From contig QMMZ01000082.1 in the NCBI GenBank assembly GCA_003647525.1, forward strand, positions 1 to 7,443: DNA of 7,443 nucleotides. Direction: 5' to 3'. A model generated the notes under the pieces. It did no database searches, was not told the origin of the DNA, and saw only the letters and a list, made by a program, of their open reading frames with translations. Made by a program: the position numbers and the translations under genes. Origin of the DNA: Deltaproteobacteria bacterium (lineage in GTDB: Bacteria; Desulfobacterota; Desulfobacteria; Desulfobacterales; ETH-SRB1). Below, one piece after another: positions 1-5,008 of the stretch (its first letter is position 1; each line of letters starts with the position of its first letter).

Positions 1-1
1 C

Positions 2-60
2 AGGCTTAAATTTTAATCCTCAAAATACTCCATGTATTCCTGCGGTTAAAATTTGCGCCT
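2..60. repeat. Palindromic intergenic repeat module (long imperfect hairpin)
   Basis: Positions 2-60 fold on themselves. AGGC (2-5) pairs with GCCT (57-60), and after a 2-base mismatch AAATTTTAA (8-16) pairs perfectly with TTAAAATTT (46-54). CC (18-19) can pair with GG (44-45), and AATAC (24-28) pairs with GTATT (34-38) around a short loop. No coding frame or ribosome binding site fits here. It is the leftmost module of a repeat cluster running to 324 and may continue beyond the window edge. Its wording resembles intergenic repeats I associate with Desulfobacterota genomes. That is recollection, not a search result. Confidence 0.55.
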
Positions 61-111
61 TCCTTGAACTTGAAAAAATTTTCTAGTTTTCGTTCGGGCA
101 CTAACTAAGTT

Positions 112-216
112 GAACGATTTTTTGCGAAAAAATGTGCCAAGGTCTTGATGCAGTCCCGCTTAGGCGGGACGAAAAGCGCAGACATACTAATGGATATGTC
201 GAGACTTTTTACGAAC
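112..216. repeat. Intergenic repeat module with two hairpins
   Basis: This stretch holds two clean stem-loops: GTCCCGC-TTAG-GCGGGAC (153-170, perfect 7-bp stem) and GACATA/TATGTC (181-186 with 195-200). They are joined by a GACGAAAAGCGCAG linker (168-181). The module is bracketed by two similar words, GATTTTTTGCGAAA (116-129) and GACTTTTTACGAAC (203-216), as if repeat units end in TTTTT(G/A)CGAA. The first hairpin is not followed directly by a T-run, so neither strand reads as a standard terminator. A 60-codon open frame crosses it (132-314), but it is punctuated by hairpins and lacks a Shine-Dalgarno sequence, so I do not call it a gene. Confidence 0.55.
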
Positions 217-324
217 ATATAGACTTTCAGATAATTAATTTCACAAGGCCAGAAGGAGGAAGGCGTATTAGTTATACGTCGACGACTGCTAACGCAGTGA
301 AATTAATTATCTGAAAGTCTATAT
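217..324. mobile_element. 108-bp palindromic element, copy A (28-bp perfect inverted arms)
   Basis: Bases 217-244 are the exact reverse complement of 297-324, giving two 28-bp arms around a 52-bp interior. The interior holds its own hairpin, GGCGTAT-TAGTT-ATACGTC (262-280, one G-U pair), then a CGACGACTGC / AACGCAG stretch. The 100-bp core (221-320) matches 7027-7126 on the other strand at 92 of 100 positions with no gaps, and 242-283 matches 7064-7105 exactly. It encodes no protein, so any mobility would depend on a transposase elsewhere, as in a MITE or REP-like element. A TA dinucleotide lies at both arm tips (220-221 and 320-321), compatible with but not proof of TA target duplication. 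It starts 5 bp after the lipoprotein stop codon, so in that mRNA it would fold into a long 3' stem. Confidence 0.75.
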
Positions 325-329
325 CAAAA

Positions 330-926
330 TTATTCAATATTAGAAGAAATCTCCTGTTTTTTCTCCTGTATCCCCTGATCAATTTCCTCTAAAGTTTTTA
401 TTTGATGTTTCAAAGTCCGGATTTCCTGTTCCTTTGATTGAAGCAACAGCTTTACTTTATTCGCCTCTGACTTCAGTATTTCCACCGTACCGGCATCAGC
501 TATCCATTTCTTTACCTTATTCTGCAATAATGGTCCCAGCATCCGGGGATCCTCATCTTCCAAAACAGATGGTGCAAGGTTACTCCATTTATTCCAGAAA
601 ACAATGGCCTTGTTGAAATCATCAGAATTTTCAGCTATGATAAAATGTGTGCAGGCAAGTCCATAAAGAGCCTCACGCGAAATAGCTTCATCTCTGGAAT
701 TCTGGTACAAAATTTCATAAAATTCCCGCGCCTTATTAAAGTCCCCTTTTTGAAAAACCTCATTTCCTTTCTCTAAAATTTTCAAACAAACTTTATAGTC
801 GGCAATAAAAAAAGATTTAATCTTTTGAGAATGATGCCCACAGGCTAAACATAAGAAAATTCCACATAACATCGCCACTCGTGTAAAAAAAATTATCCTT
901 GCTTTAATGATTTTTTTAAAATTCAT
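330..926 (-). CDS. QseG-like lipoprotein with TPR-like middle and coiled-coil C terminus
   Basis: Predicted envelope lipoprotein of 198 residues. I chose the ATG at 924-926 because it begins with a lipoprotein signal: basic N terminus (NFKKIIKAR), hydrophobic run, then L-C-L-A-C with the lipidated Cys at residue 29. The -3 residue is Cys rather than the usual Leu, so the lipobox is slightly atypical. A 224-residue start at 1004 is open but would overlap the kinase gene and bury the signal. The middle (about residues 45-120) has TPR-like helices (VFQKGDFNKAREFYEIL, then YGLACTHF). The last 50 residues form a charged coiled coil ending in TLEEIDQGIQEKKQE. That tail resembles QseG (YfhG), the outer-membrane lipoprotein encoded beside the QseE/GlrK kinase in enterobacteria and needed for its signalling. 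It lies 34 bp downstream of the kinase in the same operon. Only a weak GGA precedes the start. The lipoprotein call is firm; QseG identity is probable. Confidence 0.8.
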   Translation of the reverse strand: MNFKKIIKARIIFFTRVAMLCGIFLCLACGHHSQKIKSFFIADYKVCLKILEKGNEVFQKGDFNKAREFYEILYQNSRDEAISREALYGLACTHFIIAENSDDFNKAIVFWNKWSNLAPSVLEDEDPRMLGPLLQNKVKKWIADAGTVEILKSEANKVKLLLQSKEQEIRTLKHQIKTLEEIDQGIQEKKQEISSNIE

Positions 927-960
927 TGCACAACATCCATAATCCTGAAGCCATCTATTC

Positions 961-2400
961 TTAAGAAGTTGGAAGTGTAAACCCGAAAGTGCTTCCATGT
1001 CCAACCGTGCTTTTTACCCAGATTGTTCCTTTATGAAACTCAACAATATTCTTTGATATATTAAGGCCAAGCCCAACACCATCCATATGATCTCTAACTC
1101 CCCTTGCCCTGTAGTACTTATTAAATATAAGTGACTGTTCCTCTTCAGGGATACCGGGTCCGTTATCAGATACGGAAAAATTCAACTTGGTACGCTTTTT
1201 ATTAGACACTACTCGCAAAACAACTTTGCTTTCAGGATCAGAAAACTTAATGGCATTATTCAGAAGATTTATTAAAACCCTTTGGAGATGTTCCGGATCA
1301 CCCATCATGCCGGAGATATCCGGAGCTATCTGTGCTTCAACGCTTATCTTTTTAGTATCAGCTAAAGGTTTCAGTTGATGGATACATCCGGTTATAAAAG
1401 ATGATATGTCAAGGGGCCGTGCTACAATCTTGATGATTTGTGATTCCAAACGCGAAACCTGCATAAGGTGATTCAATAAATTACAAATCCTGCCTATTTC
1501 AATACTTGCTATCTTAAGGAATTTCCTTTGCCTGTTGTTAATTGTCCCCATTATTTCTTCAACAATCATATTTACCGACTCACGGATCGAAGTCAAGGGA
1601 GTTCTGATCTCATGGCTCAGCATGGAGATAAAATCAGATCGCATACGTTCTTCTTCCCTTAAGCGTAAAGTCATGTCGTTAAATGCTCCTGCCAATTCTC
1701 CGAATTCATCTTTGGAACGGACATTAACCGTCTTGCTAATTCTATCCTGCGAAACAGACCTTATTCCCCTGAGGAGCTCTCTGAGAGGACGAATCATAGA
1801 ATATGCTAAGAACAAAATTACAAACAAACCAACAAAACTTGAAAGCATCAGTCCAACCAGAACATTACGAGCAGATTTCTGGCTGCGAGAATTTAGTGCC
1901 ATAGTCGCTAATTCAATATCATGCTCGTTTTTTGCACGAAGCTCTGAAATTATCTGTATCCATTCATTGGTTACAGCCTCATGAATCCATAAAGAGCCTG
2001 ACGATTCATTTTTCCTTAAATTTTCAAATGTAGTAGAAAAATCCTGATAACTTTTATAAAGTTGTCTCCACTCTATAGGAATTTCCATCCCCGAATGTTC
2101 CAGTTCCAGTATTTCGACAAAATTACCTTCAAACTCTTTTTGAGCCAGAACAAAATAATTAAAATAGTCATCTTTTTTCAACAGATGATATTTTTTATCA
2201 TTTTCTTCCATGCGGATCAGGTTTTCGATCATTTTTTTTGAAATCAAAGATATTCTAGTGTTTTTACTAATAATGCCTTCTGATATATGCTCAATCTTCT
2301 GAACATCCATATAGAGCAATATGATCGTCAGATAAAAGATTATTACGGGAATAAGAAACCAAACAAGCAACTTGCTGATTATTCCAAAGCGTAGTTTCAT
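961..2400 (-). CDS. Membrane sensor histidine kinase, GlrK/QseE-like
   Basis: Inner-membrane two-component sensor of 479 residues, expected to autophosphorylate on His and pass the phosphate to a response regulator. In order: transmembrane helix about 11-30; helical periplasmic sensor about 31-178 (charged, with EENDKKYHLLKKDDYF); transmembrane helix about 180-200; HAMP linker about 201-254 with Pro205; dimerisation domain with SHEIRTPLTSIRESV (phospho-acceptor His263); then the ATPase domain with N box NLLNNAIKFS (378-387), G1 DNGPGIP (412-418), F box FNKYY (426-430) and G2 GVGLGLN (441-447). All catalytic motifs are intact. E. coli GlrK/QseE is about 475 residues with the same architecture, and a QseG-like lipoprotein follows here too, so GlrK/QseE is the best family guess. 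The ATG sits directly after an in-frame TAA, so no longer N terminus is possible. GGAA lies about 6 bases upstream as a weak ribosome site. No partner regulator is in the window. Confidence 0.93.
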   Translation of the reverse strand: MKLRFGIISKLLVWFLIPVIIFYLTIILLYMDVQKIEHISEGIISKNTRISLISKKMIENLIRMEENDKKYHLLKKDDYFNYFVLAQKEFEGNFVEILELEHSGMEIPIEWRQLYKSYQDFSTTFENLRKNESSGSLWIHEAVTNEWIQIISELRAKNEHDIELATMALNSRSQKSARNVLVGLMLSSFVGLFVILFLAYSMIRPLRELLRGIRSVSQDRISKTVNVRSKDEFGELAGAFNDMTLRLREEERMRSDFISMLSHEIRTPLTSIRESVNMIVEEIMGTINNRQRKFLKIASIEIGRICNLLNHLMQVSRLESQIIKIVARPLDISSFITGCIHQLKPLADTKKISVEAQIAPDISGMMGDPEHLQRVLINLLNNAIKFSDPESKVVLRVVSNKKRTKLNFSVSDNGPGIPEEEQSLIFNKYYRARGVRDHMDGVGLGLNISKNIVEFHKGTIWVKSTVGHGSTFGFTLPTS

Positions 2401-2541
2401 TTAAGTTCCGTTTTCAAAGGCTCCTGAAAATAATATGTTAATAAATATCGAGAACAAACCTCCTAAAATATTCCAAAGTTTTAATAAAGAATTTTTTATA
2501 GAGATATTAGAAGTGAATATTATCGGAACAACATAGTAAAA

Positions 2542-2586
2542 CCCTCCAGTTATGGGGAAACAATATTTCAAGTGGAGGGAAACAAT
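2542..2586. repeat. Paired direct and inverted repeats, candidate regulator sites
   Basis: GGGAAACAAT occurs at 2555-2564 and again at 2577-2586, 22 bp apart, which is about two helical turns. Overlapping it, CCCTCCA (2542-2548) is the exact reverse complement of TGGAGGG (2573-2579). Such spacing is typical of tandem operator or activator sites. They lie about 260-300 bp upstream of the sigma-54 promoter and about 150-190 bp upstream of the kinase start. The regulator is unknown. In sequence this AT-rich, 10-bp matches can arise by chance, so this is only a candidate. Confidence 0.35.
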
Positions 2587-2847
2587 TTAAACATAAGCTT
2601 AAATTTATGCTTAGATGACATGAAAATATAGCTGCCTATTATGTCTGTAATTTTTAATAACAGAAGTATAAAAACAAGTCAATCATGCCGGAATTATTTC
2701 CCATTCAATTTCCACTTCAACTCAATTTTAAACATTTCCTACAATGTGTGCAAAAAACGTAACTTGCTGTGAAATATTCGTAACCGGAATCCATTTAAAA
2801 AAGCATTATTATTTTTAACTATTCAATATATCAATAAATTATTTCTT

Positions 2848-2863
2848 TGGTACATATGTTGCT
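2848..2863 (+). promoter_or_regulatory. Sigma-54 (-24/-12) promoter
   Basis: TGGTACATATGTTGCT has GG (2849-2850) and GC (2861-2862) separated by exactly 10 bases. It matches the RpoN consensus TGGCAC-N5-TTGC(A/T) at nearly every conserved position. Transcription would start near 2874, leaving a leader of about 145 bases before the small gene at 3019. Sigma-54 promoters need an AAA+ activator. The GlrK-type kinase next door normally partners with one, although its gene is not in the window. Confidence 0.7.
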
Positions 2864-3018
2864 TTATTATACGGTAAAATTAAAACGAAATTAGATTAAC
2901 AATCGGTCTAAAAATTAATAGAACTGCTTAACAGTATCTGAATTTTTTGTGAATTAGTCAAAACTAAAAAATTAAAGATATAACAATCATTGAAACCTTA
3001 ATAATAAAGGGTAATATC

Positions 3019-3225
3019 ATGAAAAAAAATATCACATATGTTTTTAATGGCAGAAGATTAGGACTTGATAGGCGACAATTTTCATATTCAGACTGCATAC
3101 CAGAAAGAAGGTCTATCAAAGATCGTAGATGCAATGACCAATCTAAGATAATTGCATTAAAGTGTATGAAAAATTATATAAATGTTGAAAATCCCAAAGC
3201 CGCCTTTGCTGCCGATTTTATATGA
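3019..3225 (+). CDS. Small Arg/Asp-motif protein (DRRQFSYS...PERRS...DRR)
   Basis: A 68-residue, strongly basic cytoplasmic protein without signal peptide or membrane segment. Its hallmark is residues 11-38: GRRLGLDRRQFSYSDCIPER, followed by RSIKDRRC. These are three Arg-Arg clusters spaced by an aromatic/Pro linker. I recognise similar RR-Q-F-x-Y...PERRSG.DRR segments from small uncharacterised proteins, and from N-terminal tails of larger proteins, in Desulfobacterota. No function is established to my knowledge. The tail ends PKAAFAADFI. GGG at 3009-3011 is a modest ribosome site 7 bases before the ATG. The gene sits downstream of the sigma-54 promoter, and no terminator separates it from the next gene 191 bp away. 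Binding to RNA, DNA or acidic partners would suit the charge but is only a guess. Confidence 0.72.
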   Translation: MKKNITYVFNGRRLGLDRRQFSYSDCIPERRSIKDRRCNDQSKIIALKCMKNYINVENPKAAFAADFI

Positions 3226-3250
3226 TAATATTTTTATAATAATATCTTAT

Positions 3251-3266
3251 CGGTTATTTCACTGCA
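3251..3266 (+). promoter_or_regulatory. Possible second sigma-54 promoter
   Basis: CGGTTATTTCACTGCA has GG (3252-3253) and GC (3264-3265) with the required 10-base gap and a good TGCA end, but the first half departs from TGGCAC. It lies 26 bp after the small gene and would start transcription near 3277, leaving a leader of about 140 bases before 3417, similar to the leader of the upstream gene. This is weaker than the match at 2848-2863. Confidence 0.35.
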
Positions 3267-3416
3267 AAAGAACTTTTCATTATGTAACCAGCCCTTTTTT
3301 AGCAATAACACAAGGAAAGTTTCTGCCGGTCAAAATCTAATTTCAAAAAATTAGTCAGGTATATTTTTATTATAATAATCAGTAACATAACTAAACACTA
3401 GAGGTATATAAAAATA

Positions 3417-4823
3417 ATGATGTCTAAAAATATTAATTATCGCTTTTACAGAATTGCAGTTTTGGCTTTAGCTCTTATGCTCTTTATACCCGCTATTTCC
3501 ATCGCTGCTGAGGTAACATTGGAGTGGGATTCAAACCCAGTGGAAGAAGATGTTGACAGCTACAAAGTATACTACGGTTTGTCAAGCAGAGATGACGTGA
3601 ATTCCCAGTATTACGGAACTTACGAGTTTAAAGGTGATGATGTTGGCAACCCGACCGATACAATCTCCGGGCTGAAATCAGGCCAACGATATTATTTCGC
3701 AGTAACTGCATCTAGTGATGGCTATGAAAGTAATTTTTCTGATGAAATTTATTATGATGTTCCTCCAACTACTATTGATACAGATTCAGATGGGGATAGA
3801 CTTACAGACGATGACGAAATTGATGTTTATGGAACCGACCCCAACAACGCTGATACGGATGGGGACGGCATAACCGATGGAAATGAAGTAGAACACTGGG
3901 GAGATGATTGGGATGAGGATTGGGATGAGGATTCAATTATAAATCTTTTAGATCCGGATTCTGATAATGACGGTTTTTCAGATGGGCAGGAACTTGCTAA
4001 TGAATCTGATCCATCTGACCCTGACTCCAGGCCTTTATTTCCTATTATGGAAACAGGGGAAATAAGCATAAATCATGAATGGCAGCGGATTGAATTCAGC
4101 AAGTACTTTATTGATCCTGTAGTGGTAGCTAACTCATTAAGTTGCAATGAAGTTGATCCTGCTATTGTAAGAATACAAAATGTTGATAACTCAGGCTTTG
4201 ATATTCGCATTCAGGAGTGGGATTATTTAGATGGTAATCATACATCCGAAACAGTTGGCTACATAATTATGGAGCGGGGCAGTTATACATTAGAGGATGG
4301 AACCATGGTCGAAGCAGGAAGTTTTACTATCAACAATACCACCTCATTAAAAACCGTAAACTTCAAAAATACCTTCAATCAGACTCCTGTGGTAACAACT
4401 GCTGTTATCAGCTATAATGAAATTGATGCGGTATTATGCAGAACTGTAACTAACGGAATCAATGGATTCAAGGTCGGCCTGCAGGAACAGGAACTTAATC
4501 CTAAAAACCATGCAACAGAGGAGGTCGCATATATCGCATGGGAACCATCAAGCGGTATTGTAAACAGCGTTGAATTTGAAATAAATATTAAATCTGGTAT
4601 AAAATATCTTGACAGAAAAATTTCATTTGATCAAACATTCACAAATTCACCTGTATTTATTTCTGATATGCAGACAATTAACGGCTTTGACCCTGCCAAT
4701 TTGCGGTTGGAAAGCAAGAACGCACGGGAAGTTTATGTAAAAATCAGTGAAGAGCAATCACATGACAGTGAAATATTTCACCGCCCGGAATCAGTCGGAT
4801 TCATGGCTTTTTCTGTTCAGTAA
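3417..4823 (+). CDS. Secreted modular protein: FnIII, Asp-rich calcium-type repeats, three H-lectin-like repeats
   Basis: Exported protein of 468 residues. A signal peptide (1-31, YRIAVLALALMLFIPAISIAA) is followed by a fibronectin type III domain (about 32-117; VTLEWDSNP, SYKVYYG, RYYFAVTA). An Asp-rich linker (119-205) carries thrombospondin-3-like calcium motifs: DTDSDGDRLTDDDE, DTDGDGITDGNE and DPDSDNDGFSDGQE. Three related C-terminal segments (about 209-290, 299-377, 384-468) each show F.(K/T)F..PVV...., a Asp-containing turn, G(F/Y).(I/V) and H...E.VGY or AYIAWE, as in H-type lectin domains. A 12-bp tandem repeat (3906-3933) encodes WDEDWDED inside the linker. No LPXTG, PEP-CTERM or transmembrane anchor follows, so it is probably released or bound noncovalently at the surface. 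GAGG at 3401-3404 is a rather distant ribosome site, and the first of two adjacent ATGs is preferred. A glycan-binding or adhesive role is inferred from the domains. A strong terminator follows. Confidence 0.88.
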   Translation: MMSKNINYRFYRIAVLALALMLFIPAISIAAEVTLEWDSNPVEEDVDSYKVYYGLSSRDDVNSQYYGTYEFKGDDVGNPTDTISGLKSGQRYYFAVTASSDGYESNFSDEIYYDVPPTTIDTDSDGDRLTDDDEIDVYGTDPNNADTDGDGITDGNEVEHWGDDWDEDWDEDSIINLLDPDSDNDGFSDGQELANESDPSDPDSRPLFPIMETGEISINHEWQRIEFSKYFIDPVVVANSLSCNEVDPAIVRIQNVDNSGFDIRIQEWDYLDGNHTSETVGYIIMERGSYTLEDGTMVEAGSFTINNTTSLKTVNFKNTFNQTPVVTTAVISYNEIDAVLCRTVTNGINGFKVGLQEQELNPKNHATEEVAYIAWEPSSGIVNSVEFEINIKSGIKYLDRKISFDQTFTNSPVFISDMQTINGFDPANLRLESKNAREVYVKISEEQSHDSEIFHRPESVGFMAFSVQ

Positions 4824-4867
4824 GATAATTTTTGCCAATTTGCAGCTTTAATAACTAATTTTGTGAT

Positions 4868-4898
4868 AAAGGCAGAGTCATCAGACTCTGCCTTTTTT
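4868..4898 (+). terminator. Rho-independent terminator
   Basis: AAAGGCAGAGTC (4868-4879) pairs perfectly with GACTCTGCCTTT (4884-4895) around an ATCA loop, followed by a run of six T (4893-4898). It ends transcription of the secreted-protein gene 45 bp after its stop. The A-run on the left arm means it could also act on the minus strand. It isolates the radical SAM gene from upstream transcription. Confidence 0.93.
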
Positions 4899-4971
4899 CG
4901 TTATCAATATGCTGTTAAAACATAATGTTGCAAAATCTTGTTTATCCTGTTACCATGTCAAAATTTTTTTA

Positions 4972-5008
4972 AAGGACTAACGTGTTACGATATTTTTTAT
5001 TACTATGA
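4972..5008 (+). promoter_or_regulatory. Possible coupled mini-ORF leader before the radical SAM gene
   Basis: AAGGA (4972-4976) is the only good Shine-Dalgarno sequence near the radical SAM gene, but it lies 28 bases from that gene's ATG. It is ideally spaced (5 bases) from a GTG at 4982-4984. That GTG opens an 8-codon frame (MLRYFLLL) whose TGA at 5006-5008 overlaps the radical SAM ATG in an ATGA junction. This geometry would let translation of the leader couple to the enzyme. In such a short AT-rich stretch it may be chance. Confidence 0.3.

Larger units (their letters stand above)
2401..3018. other. 618-bp intergenic regulatory region between divergent genes
   Basis: This very AT-rich stretch separates the leftward kinase operon from the rightward small gene. 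I see no convincing gene on either strand. It contains paired short repeats (2542-2586), an imperfect 20-bp palindrome TAAGCTTAAATTTATGCTTA (2594-2613, 18 of 20 symmetric) and a strong sigma-54 promoter match (2848-2863). A small TTAGT-CAAA-ACTAA hairpin (2954-2967) lies in the predicted leader. On the minus strand no GG-N10-GC promoter fits upstream of the kinase. The length suits a sigma-54 promoter with activator sites 100-300 bp upstream. Confidence 0.6.

Noticed and set aside
132..314. 60-codon open frame on the plus strand
   Set aside because: It runs across two hairpins and the palindromic element, has no ribosome binding site, and its sequence is dictated by the repeats.
1..329. CRISPR array or integron attC site
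   Set aside because: The repeats are not regularly spaced identical units with unique spacers, and no integrase or cas gene is present. The hairpins fit a dispersed intergenic repeat better.
1535..1984. 149-codon plus-strand open frame
   Set aside because: It lies entirely opposite the histidine kinase, whose frame shows all family motifs, so it is an antisense shadow.
2459..2464. Minus-strand AGGAGG upstream of the kinase
   Set aside because: It lies about 58 bases from the kinase ATG. The only nearby start, a TTG one base away, is too close, so it does not serve a convincing gene.
2641..2772. 43-codon open frame (ATG to TGA) in the intergenic region
   Set aside because: No Shine-Dalgarno sequence, AT-driven composition rich in Asn, Ser and Phe, and no recognisable motif.
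3313..3326. GGAAAGTTTCTGC as a sigma-54 site
   Set aside because: The GG-to-GC gap is 9 bases, one short of the required 10.
3827..4069. 80-codon minus-strand open frame rich in Ser and Pro
   Set aside because: It is the complement of the Asp-rich repeats of the secreted protein.
4928..4956. TTGCAA-N17-TACCAT as a sigma-70 promoter for the radical SAM gene
   Set aside because: Four of six matches in each box in such AT-rich DNA is near chance, though a promoter must lie in this gap because a terminator precedes it.
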